NCBI GenBank assembly: GCA_904502135.1
Contig: CAJGDE010000018.1
Location: 1-24,127, forward strand
DNA: 24,127 nt
Reading direction: 5' to 3'
Origin: Kiritimatiellia bacterium
GTDB lineage: Bacteria; Verrucomicrobiota; Kiritimatiellia; RFP12; UBA1067
Numbering within the stretch: position 1 is the first letter of the stretch; the number at the start of each line of letters is the position of its first letter. This document shows positions 7,965 to 16,989 of the stretch, piece after piece. The translations under genes were made by a program, and so were the position numbers. The notes under the pieces were generated by a model, which made no database searches, had not been told where the DNA came from, and saw only the letters and a list, made by a program, of their open reading frames with translations.

Positions 7965-10199
7965 TCATTTTGTCACAAACCGCGCACCCTCCCACGCATT
8001 CTTAACCTCATTGAGCGAAAGATCGGTTTCAATATATTTGAGCCCCGCGAGTTTAAATCTGCGCTCCTTCGCAAAGGGAATCTCAACATCTTCTTCGCCG
8101 CATGTATGCCAACAGGCGACGAGGGTTTTGCCGCTGCGCTCAAACATGAAGCCTCTTAAATTCTTAGCGCATTCGGGAGTTTCAAGCATCTCAATATCGT
8201 GAAGTTCATATTCGCCCTTATCATTGATATACAGATGATGCTCCTGTGTCGGCGATTTAAGGCGCTCTTTCATTTCACCGGTAAGCCACTTCTTTTGGCG
8301 GACATCTTCCCAGCGGCGAATCACCTCCATCAGGTCATCGATCCTCGGAACGGCCGACCAATCGCACCCGACCTGAAGCGTCGCGGGGCAGTCGTAGGCG
8401 GCGGCTCTTGAGGTGGCGAACTCGAACATATCCATCTGAGTGCCTATCGTATAGCGCACAGGCTCCTTCCACGGAACTTTACCGGGCGCATATATTCTCC
8501 ACCAGCCGAAATTAACACGGGTGAAATCCTTCTGCATGATGGGAGCTTCATAAAGCGGCCAGCGAACAACCATCTTCTTGAATTCTTCCGGCTCGAACAC
8601 ATCGAACGCGTTGGCGCCGCTTTGCATGTGCCACCCGAAATGACCTTTCGCCGCTCCCTCGCAGAAGAGAGGCTTTTTATCAAACTTTTTCCATACGCGA
8701 TACTGCGCGTTCGGCACATGGAGCCCCTGCGGAACATTCACGCCCTCTGAGCCGTCAAAATACATAAACTCAAAACCGCAATTATAGATGCGGGCGATTT
8801 TCTCGGCTATCTCATCTTGAAGATCGCTGTTCTGGTCGATGTAACAGCTCTGGGCGAGATATTCGCACACATCGAGAACGCCGCCTATGAGACCGCGGGC
8901 ATGCGATTTCACTTTCGTATCCAGATGGCCGCGCTTAACGCCCGTAAATTTATATGGCCTTTGAGTCGTATACCCTTCATACTTCATCGCTTCGCCGCCG
9001 AAAACGAGAATGCGCGTCGTCTCCTTCGTTGGGCTTAAAGCAGGATCTTCCTGAACATAAATCTCGCTATCGCCCTCCTTGAGCGGACGCGCCAGCGTGA
9101 AACGGCGCTTGATGTTTACTCTCGGGTCGACTTCGGGCGTAAAATAGAGCGACTTAAAACCGATAAACGTATGCAGAACATGCAGCCCAGGGGTAATCCC
9201 CGCCGCTTTGATCTTCGCAAGCATCTCTCTTAAAGACTCATAACCCTTGGGATATTTTTTACTTATCTCATACTCTCCGATTCCGCCGAAACCCTTGTCG
9301 TTCTTCGCGCCTTCGCAGACAGCCGTATAATAGACAAGCATCATCTTAAAGCCGCCCTTCTTGGCCTGAGCGATGTGCTTATCTACGTTCTCGGGGCAGA
9401 CGTCGCCCGTCGAATAAATGGAGCTGTTTAGAGAGTCTCTTCTGCGGCTTTCAACACCAAGCGGAAGATTCTCCGCTCTCTCCAAAAGATCCATGCGGTC
9501 TAAAAACGACTTCTTCTCCGAGACGATGAGCGCAGAGCGAACACCATCAAGCTTAACGTCCTTATGAGCCTCGGCGTAAAGATGCCTCGCGTCATAGCGT
9601 TTCTCACTGCCGATCCAGGTAAACGGCTCAAGCGCGACAACGGCAGAGGCCGCCTTTTCGTCCCAGACGACATTCAGCCACTGCCCGAAGTTCTCGCGTT
9701 CCTTCATCGGCAAATCCAAAAAGCGAACGCTCTTGACCTGCGGCCCGCTCGTATGCATACGAGCGAGAGCGCTGCCGGAAATGTCAAAGCCGGCAAACTC
9801 AAAAATGAAATAATCGTCTTTCTCGACAACCTTGACCTTCGCCTTGTAATCCAAATGCTCAAAGCCGATTATGAGACAGTCGCCCTCGCGGCTGACGCAA
9901 TTGGCGAAGTAAGTCGTTTCGCAGTTTGGAAAGACGAGCTTAAGTTCATTAACAAAGGGCCTATCTTGAGTAATTGAAAAGGCGCCTCTACCTTCGCTTG
10001 TATCAAGAAGTTCTTCTCCCGAAGACTTTAAAATAAGTGACTTTGCCGAGCCGTCAGCGCCGATAACAAGCCGCGCGCGTTTATTCTCAATAACGACATC
10101 ACTTTCTTTTATCTGATAGACGCTTTGGCACCCAACGACAGAAAGAGAGATCGCCAACAAAGAAAAACATTTCAACGACTCGGCAAAGAAACTTTTCAT
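7965..10199 (-). CDS. TIM-barrel glycosidase-like lipoprotein, family not assigned
   Basis: 744 aa, ATG one base after the upstream stop, with AAGGA about 9 nt away. A lipobox (SVVGC, C24) marks a lipoprotein. Residues 30-250 look like an N-terminal beta-supersandwich (long alternating strands, VVIENKRARLVIG), followed by a barrel: MMLVYY (286-291), a GITPGLHVLHTF strand (334-345), EFMYFDGSEG (477-486, D482 and E485 as candidate acids), FCEGAA, and a small C-terminal beta domain. This layout recalls the GH36/GH31-like clans (supersandwich plus barrel with DG motif), but I do not recognise a named family. Two Cys-containing stretches (DVCEYLAQSCYID) are notable. The context, directly after two beta-helix proteins in the same unit, supports glycan degradation. 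The function is inferred, not shown. Confidence 0.75.
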   Translation of the reverse strand: MKSFFAESLKCFSLLAISLSVVGCQSVYQIKESDVVIENKRARLVIGADGSAKSLILKSSGEELLDTSEGRGAFSITQDRPFVNELKLVFPNCETTYFANCVSREGDCLIIGFEHLDYKAKVKVVEKDDYFIFEFAGFDISGSALARMHTSGPQVKSVRFLDLPMKERENFGQWLNVVWDEKAASAVVALEPFTWIGSEKRYDARHLYAEAHKDVKLDGVRSALIVSEKKSFLDRMDLLERAENLPLGVESRRRDSLNSSIYSTGDVCPENVDKHIAQAKKGGFKMMLVYYTAVCEGAKNDKGFGGIGEYEISKKYPKGYESLREMLAKIKAAGITPGLHVLHTFIGFKSLYFTPEVDPRVNIKRRFTLARPLKEGDSEIYVQEDPALSPTKETTRILVFGGEAMKYEGYTTQRPYKFTGVKRGHLDTKVKSHARGLIGGVLDVCEYLAQSCYIDQNSDLQDEIAEKIARIYNCGFEFMYFDGSEGVNVPQGLHVPNAQYRVWKKFDKKPLFCEGAAKGHFGWHMQSGANAFDVFEPEEFKKMVVRWPLYEAPIMQKDFTRVNFGWWRIYAPGKVPWKEPVRYTIGTQMDMFEFATSRAAAYDCPATLQVGCDWSAVPRIDDLMEVIRRWEDVRQKKWLTGEMKERLKSPTQEHHLYINDKGEYELHDIEMLETPECAKNLRGFMFERSGKTLVACWHTCGEEDVEIPFAKERRFKLAGLKYIETDLSLNEVKNAWEGARFVTK

Positions 10200-10200
10200 A

Positions 10201-13191
10201 TCACTTTTCCTTAATGACCGCTACGATAGCGTCGATTGTCGAATTAAGATCAAACGGATATTCGTATTCTACAACATCTTTCGGGAAGGAGACTCCGAAC
10301 GCGTTCTTATCGACACCAAGGAGATCTGCAAACGCCTGAACAAAAGCGGCCGCCTCGGCGACATCTTCAGTTTCGTTAGCCGCCTTAACCTCCATGTCGG
10401 CAGCGCGCTTAACAAGATCAAGGCCGCGTCTTAAGTCAGCAAGCTGCTTTTCGGTATCATCGTTGCGCTTACCCTCGCTCATCTTGTTGATTTGAGCTTC
10501 AAGATCTTTAACGAGATTTGAATTTACCATCTTTTTGGCGAACTCTTTGCGCGCGGCGATCGTTGCATCAAGTTTAGAGACCTGCTCTTTTGAAAGAATA
10601 GAGCGGTCGATTTTGCGGACTTTCACTTTTTCTGCAAGCATCTTCTTCTTCGCCGGAACGAAGTGTTCATCGTATTCAAGCGCAAGCGCCTCGATAGAAT
10701 CGGCCCAGATGCCGTTCAAGGGGTAGTAGAATCTGAGAGCGCGCGTCTGCCCGCCGGAGCGGCTGCAAGGCGTGCGGAAGCTCCATATCTCAGCCTTGTC
10801 GGTCGACGGCTTGATGGTGAACGTATAGCGCCCAAGATAATCCCTACTGCCGATCTTATCGACGAGATTACCCGCAGGATCGTAAAGTTCAAACCCTCCG
10901 TAGTTTACTCTGATGCGGCACTCCTTGCCGCCGGCAGGAACTTCAAAATAACCGGTATAAGACTTTTCTTTATTTCTCAAAACGAACTTCGCGAAAGAAT
11001 CAGACTTTGTATCGGCCTGCCACGAGAATAAAGTTCCCTTAACGTTCGTGACATACCACTGAGCTAAAGTAATATCCTCTCCAGGCGAAAATCTATGCCA
11101 GCCAGATTCTTTAGCCTTGAAAGAAATCGTCTTCTTGCCCTCAATGTGCTCAGCTATCTTTATCGACTCCGAACTTGGCGCGATTATATGGATATTGTAA
11201 ACGGGACGATTCTTCTGGTACATCGAATATGCTATATTCAGATCGAATGAAATCTCATGGCCTTTCTCGGCATAGAAATAATAGGAGTACTTAGGATCTT
11301 TCAGCCACCATGCTCCATTATAGCAAAGAACAGCATTAGACTCAGGCATCATCTCGCCATCCTTCACAAGCTTTGAGGGCTTCTTCAATTTCTTAAGATC
11401 GACATACTTTGTCGGTGGCTCATTGACGTCGGGAGCGATGTAATTAACCTTGGAGAAATCAACTTTCTTTCCGTTCCAGTCGACAATCCCCGAAAATACA
11501 TTTTTAATCGAAAGCTTTCCAAGTTCATCCGAAACGCCAAGAGGCTCAGAATTCTCAAACCCTTCAATACGGACATTCTCAAACTTGATTTCAGCACGCA
11601 AATCCCCTGTAAATTCGCTCATGCCGAAATCTCTATTGAGCGACGCCTTGATTGGAGATGGACCTACCTTTGAGGCCGCCTTTCTCGCGGTCGAACGCGC
11701 ATCCTTGATCACGCAATTGCGGAAAGTCGTATCGTAAATGGGGCAGGGCATAAACGATATCGAAGAGCCGAGCGAAGAAAATTCGCAGTCCTCAAAAATT
11801 ATATCAGAGTATGGTCTACGCTTATTGAGCAAATAACCTGTCGGACGAGCCGTAATGTTAAACTGCGCTCCTGGAGTAGGCAAGAACCTGCACCTCTTAA
11901 CCATGCAAAGCAGAGGATTTTTAATGGACGTTGCAAACTCAAGTCCGCCGCCGTCGTTATTGGCGAACGTGCAGTCAAAGAAGTAGAGAATACCTGTACA
12001 AAGATAATCATCCCACGGCTCGACATCGCACCCGGCCGACGGGGGTCCTCCGCGCGTATTGATGAACTGGCAGTTTTTGAAGTAAAGCGAATAATATGCG
12101 CAGGGGCTTGTACCTTGGCGGAAGTTAGAATCCATTATGACATTTTCAACATAAACTTCCTCCGACGGACGCCAAAGCGCACCTACTGCAAGGCCGTCCT
12201 GTTCGCTGTCTCTTAGGTGAAGATTGCGGATAACAATGTTGATTGAAGTATCGTTGCGCGATTTTCCGCCGCCGATTCCGATGCAGCTGTCGCCCTCGCG
12301 GCGGTTTACTTTAAGACGCTCCGCGCGGGAATTGTAGAAAGTCACGACTGCCTCGCGCGGATCTGAAGCGTCAGACTCGATGATGAGATTCTTGGCACCC
12401 TTAACATCCAGCATCGGCGCGCGACACTTGAACTTTCTCAAATGGCGAAGTTCCCACGGTACGCGCTGAAGCATCACTCCGCTCTTAAGCAGAACACGCT
12501 TGCCGTTGACGTTAGGGCCGAACTTGACGGAGAAAATATAATAAGGCGAAGGCATCTTATCGAGAACGATAGTCGTCACCTCAGGATCGTCCACATATTT
12601 CTGAAATACCGCCGTCATATTCGTGGGGTTGAAGTAATCCTTCAAATGGACGGTCTTCTTTTCCGCTATGCCCATCGTTTTAAGCGTCTGTCCGAAATTG
12701 AGCTCTTTTTCTTTTCTCGGGAAATGTTTAAGTTCCTTCAAAAGCCGGTAATGCGGCGTGTGGCGGGCGGCGACGACCTCCCACTTGGCAGCGCCGGGCG
12801 CTAACTTAAGCATATTTTCATAGCCTTTGATAAAATCTTCATCACGATAAAGGCTGATGCTTCTCCCCGCATAATCGTGCCAGAGCTTCGCCACGTCAGC
12901 ATCGCTTAAACCGAACTTCTCTCGCATCGCAATGACAGCTTCTATGTATTCATTCGCCTCAACGCCGCTCGGCTTAAGCAAACCCGAACTGCGATCGCGA
13001 TGCTTCTTATGAATTTCTTTTACGTTTTTAAGAAAATAACTTACATCGTGCTTAACGCTCTTATCGGCCAAATCTCGCTCAAGCGCTTCCATGTGGGGCG
13101 AAGACGAGGCCTTGAATAAGCCGCTACACCCAACAAAAGCGGCGGCAAACATCATTACCCAGCACGCTTTTTGCATTGTTCTTTTATTCAT
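10201..13191 (-). CDS. Right-handed beta-helix lipoprotein (paralogue 2) with helical ends
   Basis: 996 aa from the ATG at 13191, chosen because GAAAGGA lies 5 nt upstream and the product then begins with a good lipobox (FVGC, C22). A GTG at 13212 overlapping the upstream stop and an ATG at 13197 are alternatives. Order: helical N-terminal domain (about 33-170), pectate-lyase-superfamily-type beta-helix (about 175-590), a beta-sandwich-like region (about 620-830), and a charged, probably coiled-coil C-terminal region (about 860-950). The helix carries NFRQ (356-359), DVEP (389-392) and NNDGGG (411-416), also present in the proteins encoded at 13209-15260 and 20743-22263. These conserved polar positions on one face suggest an active or carbohydrate-binding site. 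Hydrolase, lyase and binding roles are all possible. Confidence 0.8.
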   Translation of the reverse strand: MNKRTMQKACWVMMFAAAFVGCSGLFKASSSPHMEALERDLADKSVKHDVSYFLKNVKEIHKKHRDRSSGLLKPSGVEANEYIEAVIAMREKFGLSDADVAKLWHDYAGRSISLYRDEDFIKGYENMLKLAPGAAKWEVVAARHTPHYRLLKELKHFPRKEKELNFGQTLKTMGIAEKKTVHLKDYFNPTNMTAVFQKYVDDPEVTTIVLDKMPSPYYIFSVKFGPNVNGKRVLLKSGVMLQRVPWELRHLRKFKCRAPMLDVKGAKNLIIESDASDPREAVVTFYNSRAERLKVNRREGDSCIGIGGGKSRNDTSINIVIRNLHLRDSEQDGLAVGALWRPSEEVYVENVIMDSNFRQGTSPCAYYSLYFKNCQFINTRGGPPSAGCDVEPWDDYLCTGILYFFDCTFANNDGGGLEFATSIKNPLLCMVKRCRFLPTPGAQFNITARPTGYLLNKRRPYSDIIFEDCEFSSLGSSISFMPCPIYDTTFRNCVIKDARSTARKAASKVGPSPIKASLNRDFGMSEFTGDLRAEIKFENVRIEGFENSEPLGVSDELGKLSIKNVFSGIVDWNGKKVDFSKVNYIAPDVNEPPTKYVDLKKLKKPSKLVKDGEMMPESNAVLCYNGAWWLKDPKYSYYFYAEKGHEISFDLNIAYSMYQKNRPVYNIHIIAPSSESIKIAEHIEGKKTISFKAKESGWHRFSPGEDITLAQWYVTNVKGTLFSWQADTKSDSFAKFVLRNKEKSYTGYFEVPAGGKECRIRVNYGGFELYDPAGNLVDKIGSRDYLGRYTFTIKPSTDKAEIWSFRTPCSRSGGQTRALRFYYPLNGIWADSIEALALEYDEHFVPAKKKMLAEKVKVRKIDRSILSKEQVSKLDATIAARKEFAKKMVNSNLVKDLEAQINKMSEGKRNDDTEKQLADLRRGLDLVKRAADMEVKAANETEDVAEAAAFVQAFADLLGVDKNAFGVSFPKDVVEYEYPFDLNSTIDAIVAVIKEK

Positions 13192-13208
13192 TTTCATCCT
13201 TTCTTTTT

Positions 13209-15260
13209 TCACTTTTCCTGAGATAGACCGCTGAAGTCTATCTTAGCCTTAAATGGATAATCGCGCCACTTCGCCCAAGTCGGACCCCAAACGGCATTAG
13301 TCGTCACCATCGTTCCGTCAGGAACTGTGCCGCGAGGGCGCTTATCTGAAATCTTCACTTTCGAATTGATAAATTTCATGTCAAAAAGCGGGCAGCCCAA
13401 GAAATCAACCGCCCCTTGCCCCATCCATCTGCAAAGAGTAGAGTCTTCTATCTGGATAAGGCCTAAAGCCGGCTTTTCCGCGGAAGTATAATATGTGGTT
13501 CTGGCAGTCGTAAGTATTCCGCTGCACGGCTGGGATTCGAACAGGCAGCGCCTTGCAGATATCGTTACCGGGTGAAAACTTGACGTTGCGACCAAAAGCC
13601 CGCCGCCGCCGTTTTTGGAAAAGACGCAGTCCATGAAGTAGATCTCATTTACGTATTCGCTCGGATAGACCGGCTCAAAATCCACCCCGGCCATGGGTGC
13701 GCCGCCGTCGGTATTCGAGAAAACACACTTTCTCAAATACATTCCCTTAGCGTTGATAACGCTCATACCCTGGCGGAAATTTCCGTCAAATTTCACATTA
13801 TCAAACCACAGCTGCCGCGACGGCGAAAACTGCCCGCCAATGCTGCACCCGTCATTGTTGTTATACGACAAACTCACGTTTTTAATAAGAACATTTCGCC
13901 CTTCAATACCAACGGCGCTGCCGCCGTATCTCGTCCCGCGCCTGCGGCGCTCTTCGCGAGTAGAAAATTTTCCGATGTGACAGTCTTCTGGTTTTTCGCC
14001 AAGACCTTCAATAATAATGTTGGCAGCTTTTGAAATAACGAACATTGACCCATCGGCTTTCTTGACAGTACGTGAAATTTCCTCGCCTATGATGCTTACG
14101 CCTTTTTCAAGAACGATATGGCGATTCGAAGGGATTTTGACGGATGTGATTCGCCATGGCCTTTCTAATTTATCAATTATGACCTTGGAAACATCGGGCG
14201 CATTAAGCGCTTCTTGAATCGCTCTTGTCATATCCTTGCCGTCGCTATCAAGGTCGAGATAATTCGAGGCCTTGACCGTTTTACCTTCTTTTGCCACACC
14301 GAAATCCTTCAGCGTCTTGGGGAAAACTATCTCGCTCTCAGGCCGCGGGAAGCGGGCGAACTCTTCATATTCGTCAAGGATCTTCACCCATCCGCGAGGC
14401 TCGGAGCCAAGGCTCTTGATAATCTGGGCGATTTTTTTCACCGTTTCGGGCCTAAACTTTTTTGAGGCGTATTCGCCAGCGATATTGAGAATTTCTATAC
14501 GCTCGATCTTATTAAAGCGCTTGTCCGAAGAATGTTTTAAAAGCCAATCTATAAGCGCTTCTTTACCAGGAAGGTTATCTCTGGCGGCAAGAATTTTCTT
14601 TATCACCTTCACACTCGGCGAAAGGCTAAAGGCTCTCTCGCCAGCCTCAGCCGCTTCATCGAAAGCCCCTCTCGCGCGTAGAACATCAAGCTCGCCAAGC
14701 CAAACTGCCGCCCCAGCCTCGCCGACAGGAATCACTTTAGGCGCCGTATAATCCTTTCTGTAGACCCTGATGTTGAAAAGCCTTTTGCGTGCTATTGCGC
14801 AAAGTTCTTTATCATTCTCTTTTTCAGCGGCCTTCAGCAGCTCTGCGGTAGACTTATCAGCCTTCGCGAAATACTTCTCTGCTTCTTCGGCATTAGAAGC
14901 AAAAAGATGATCATATCCAAGCTGATAATAGTTTTCTGAAATCTGCGCAATGTAGCGCATGTCCAAAGACTTATCTAAAGAAGCTTCTTCCGCTTCCCCC
15001 ATATCGGCAGCATCGACGGAAACATCAACCTCAAGATCACCAGATAAAACAGCATCGCCTTGAGATTTCCTGCGCGATTCAAATTTCTCCATCTCACGAA
15101 GATGGACTTCTCGCATTTTCGCCGCCTTTGCGAAAATCTTAGCTGCAGCTTCTCTGCCGCGTAGAGAGAGAACCTTTTCAGCCTCTCTCTCTACACCGGC
15201 AATATCACCAAACACCGAGAAAGCGCAGGTGAAGGCTATAATAACAAGAATTTTTCTCAC
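13209..15260 (-). CDS. Secreted right-handed beta-helix protein (paralogue 1) with TPR-like N-terminus
   Basis: 683 aa starting with GTG, 12 nt after the oxidoreductase gene; AAGG lies 4 nt upstream of the GTG and no better ATG is near the signal peptide (MRKILVIIAFTCAFSVFG). Residues 20-300 are helical, Ala/Glu/Lys-rich, with TPR-like pairs, plus a short acidic insert (about 70-97). FPKTLKDFGVA (313-323) then leads into the beta-helix (about 325-650). Motifs NFRQG (494-498), DFEP (527-530) and a later NGGGG match the other two paralogues. NxRQ...DxEP...NxGxG is a recurrent set in bacterial proteins annotated as right-handed parallel beta-helix repeat proteins; their activities are mostly unproven. 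Its position directly behind the oxidoreductase, before a second paralogue, points to polysaccharide handling. Confidence 0.82.
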   Translation of the reverse strand: MRKILVIIAFTCAFSVFGDIAGVEREAEKVLSLRGREAAAKIFAKAAKMREVHLREMEKFESRRKSQGDAVLSGDLEVDVSVDAADMGEAEEASLDKSLDMRYIAQISENYYQLGYDHLFASNAEEAEKYFAKADKSTAELLKAAEKENDKELCAIARKRLFNIRVYRKDYTAPKVIPVGEAGAAVWLGELDVLRARGAFDEAAEAGERAFSLSPSVKVIKKILAARDNLPGKEALIDWLLKHSSDKRFNKIERIEILNIAGEYASKKFRPETVKKIAQIIKSLGSEPRGWVKILDEYEEFARFPRPESEIVFPKTLKDFGVAKEGKTVKASNYLDLDSDGKDMTRAIQEALNAPDVSKVIIDKLERPWRITSVKIPSNRHIVLEKGVSIIGEEISRTVKKADGSMFVISKAANIIIEGLGEKPEDCHIGKFSTREERRRRGTRYGGSAVGIEGRNVLIKNVSLSYNNNDGCSIGGQFSPSRQLWFDNVKFDGNFRQGMSVINAKGMYLRKCVFSNTDGGAPMAGVDFEPVYPSEYVNEIYFMDCVFSKNGGGGLLVATSSFHPVTISARRCLFESQPCSGILTTARTTYYTSAEKPALGLIQIEDSTLCRWMGQGAVDFLGCPLFDMKFINSKVKISDKRPRGTVPDGTMVTTNAVWGPTWAKWRDYPFKAKIDFSGLSQEK

Positions 15261-15272
15261 GCTGCCTTAAAA

Positions 15273-16817
15273 TCAGAATTCCCAGCCCTTACGGATATAA
15301 GGCTTAAGAAGATTATTAGCATCCGCGCGATCAAACTTCTGCTTGGCGCTGTCCCAGAGAACCTTGCCGCCGACCCACTGGGCCATGCAGCCGACGAGAA
15401 TGCCTTCCATCTGAGGAACTGAAAATTCAACGTCAGAGAAACAGCGCGAATTAACATCCTTGTAAAAAGGCCCTTCGCCGCGAATTGCGGTAAGAAATTC
15501 GACATAATGCTCTTCGGCAAATCCGCGCATTTCCATCGAATTCTCATCTGCCGCTTTCGCGGAGGCAAGAATCTTGCAGCGAGGAATTTCAAGCGCAACA
15601 GCCTTACACGCCTCGTGCTCGAAAATATCCTTAAAGCCTTTTTCCCCGTTGAGAGAAATCGCAATCTTCCCGCCGTGGTCGTCAAGAACGATGATATCCC
15701 CCTTTGAGCCCTTTATGTAGCAACCTGTCTTGGGGATCTTGCCGCCGTGGGTGCTGCTCCACTTGTAGAGTCTCTCCGGGTCAGGTCTAAATTCATTTTC
15801 ATACCAGTAGAGGTCGAGAGCCGAAAACTCCTTGCCGGGCGTCACCTTTGATTTACGGCGCGGATAGACGACCTTCACGACGGAATTAAGAGGATAGGCC
15901 AAGCCTCCCGTGGAGTCGGCCTTGATCTGCTCGGCTTGCGTGGCGCCGTAGAGTTCAAGCCCGCGGAACGGAACGTTCATCATGTGGCAGGCCATATCGC
16001 CAAGCGCTCCGCATCCGAAATCAAAGTGGCCGCGCCAAGCGCCCGGGTGATAGACGTTCTTAACCATATTCCACGGGTCATGAATCTTCATGCCCTTGGG
16101 GTAGCAATCAAGAAACGGCCTTTCGGCGGCAGTTCCGAGCCACGCATTCCAGTCAAGACCGGCCGGGATAACATCACCCGTCTTGCGGCTCTTGATGTAA
16201 TTGTCGACCTGCTTACCCTGAGGCCAAACGGGGCGGTTCGTCCAAATGTGGATTTCAGTGACATCCCCAAGAATACCGGAGCGCAGAACCTCGGTCGCCC
16301 TTCTCAGACTGTCAAGGGAGGAAGCCTGATTGCCCATCTGTGTAATAACACCGTTTTCTTTGGCGGTCTTCTCGAAATAATCAAGCTCCCACATCGTGCG
16401 CACGAGCGGCTTCTGGACGAATACGTGAATGCCGCGCTTCATCGCCTCAATCGCGATTGCGCCGTGCGCATGATCGGGCGTAGAAACCGTCATCGCCTCT
16501 ATGCCGAGAAAATCCGCGTCATCAAACATTTTGCGGTAATCGGTATAGAACGGAACTTTAGCAAGATCCTCCTTAAAGCCGTCTTTCTTCGCGCGCGCCA
16601 TCGCCATCTCGTACTTGCTGCGGTCGGCATCGCAGAACGCGACGATTTCGACCAGCCCCGAACGAAGCATCGGCGTCCAGTCGGTATATCCTTTATTAGT
16701 GAGCCCCACCGCCGCAAGCTTGATTTTTTGAAACCCGAAAATGCTCTTGCACCCGCCGATCGCAAAAGCCGAAGAGCCGGCTAAAGCCTTGATAAATGTA
16801 CGCCTTGATGTACTCAT
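15273..16817 (-). CDS. Tat-exported Gfo/Idh/MocA-family oxidoreductase
   Basis: 514 aa from the ATG at 16817, which has an ideal AAGGAG (16823-16828) 5 nt upstream; the frame is open further upstream, but that part precedes the promoter-proximal leader and lacks a start with a ribosome-binding site. A Tat motif (SRRTFIK, 4-10) and an AIGGC lipobox-like C23 suggest an exported, possibly lipid-anchored protein. The Rossmann nucleotide-binding loop is VGLTNKG (37-43), and VQKPL (134-138) carries the usual catalytic-region Lys, K136, in place of EKP. The C-terminal half is the alpha/beta dimerisation domain. Exported members keep a tightly bound NAD(P) and oxidise, epimerise or (GH109) hydrolyse sugars. 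It heads unit B, and the other regulated unit starts with a DUF1080 gene, which favours oxidation of a glycoside. The exact reaction is inferred. Confidence 0.9.
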   Translation of the reverse strand: MSTSRRTFIKALAGSSAFAIGGCKSIFGFQKIKLAAVGLTNKGYTDWTPMLRSGLVEIVAFCDADRSKYEMAMARAKKDGFKEDLAKVPFYTDYRKMFDDADFLGIEAMTVSTPDHAHGAIAIEAMKRGIHVFVQKPLVRTMWELDYFEKTAKENGVITQMGNQASSLDSLRRATEVLRSGILGDVTEIHIWTNRPVWPQGKQVDNYIKSRKTGDVIPAGLDWNAWLGTAAERPFLDCYPKGMKIHDPWNMVKNVYHPGAWRGHFDFGCGALGDMACHMMNVPFRGLELYGATQAEQIKADSTGGLAYPLNSVVKVVYPRRKSKVTPGKEFSALDLYWYENEFRPDPERLYKWSSTHGGKIPKTGCYIKGSKGDIIVLDDHGGKIAISLNGEKGFKDIFEHEACKAVALEIPRCKILASAKAADENSMEMRGFAEEHYVEFLTAIRGEGPFYKDVNSRCFSDVEFSVPQMEGILVGCMAQWVGGKVLWDSAKQKFDRADANNLLKPYIRKGWEF

Positions 16818-16884
16818 TTTTTCTCCTTTTAACATTCTAAAAATTTTATTGTTGCAGAAAATCAAAACTCTTTACGTCACACCA

Positions 16885-16913
16885 ATTATACAAAATCAGA
16901 ACACATCATTCAA
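16885..16913 (-). promoter_or_regulatory. Sigma70-like promoter of unit B
   Basis: On the minus strand, -35 TTGAAT (16913-16908) and -10 TATAAT (16890-16885) are separated by exactly 17 bp, about 68 nt upstream of the oxidoreductase ATG. The -35 abuts the shared operator region. This is the only strong promoter seen for the nine-gene unit; all later gaps are 31 nt or less. Confidence 0.75.
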
Positions 16914-16953
16914 TTGCGAAATTTGCGCAAATTTTATCACCCATTTGCGCAAT
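16914..16953. promoter_or_regulatory. Shared bipartite operator, copy 1 (regulator / unit B intergenic)
   Basis: The core element is 16922-16953: TTTGCGCAAA at 16922-16931 and TTTGCGCAAT at 16944-16953, with TGCGCA cores starting at 16924 and 16946, 22 bp apart (two helical turns). An imperfect third half, TTGCGAAA (16914-16921), fills the space to the unit B -35. The same 32 bp, with identical spacing and 25/32 identical positions, recurs at 23535-23566 upstream of unit A. Position just upstream of the -35 is typical of activator sites of AraC-type regulators. Copy 1 also overlaps the -35 region of the regulator's own promoter, so autoregulation is likely. Confidence 0.8.
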
Positions 16954-16957
16954 CTTA

Positions 16958-16966
16958 TGGTATACT
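16958..16966 (+). promoter_or_regulatory. Extended -10 promoter of the regulator gene
   Basis: TGGTATACT (TGn plus TATACT at 16961-16966), 23 nt upstream of the regulator ATG. No good -35 exists at 17 bp; that position falls inside the operator, so transcription would depend on the extended -10 and be sensitive to the bound regulator. Confidence 0.55.
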
Positions 16967-16989
16967 ATCCACGCAAAGGGATTTTAAAA

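Noticed and set aside
15936..16784. Open frame of 282 codons on the plus strand
   Set aside because: Antisense to the oxidoreductase gene, whose motifs, signal peptide and ribosome-binding site are clear; the translated product has no recognisable domain.
16741..16989. N-terminal extension of the regulator by 83 codons
   Set aside because: It would cross the operator, both promoters and the start of the divergent gene. The ATG at 16990 has an upstream AAAGGG and begins directly at the sensor domain as in E. coli XylR.
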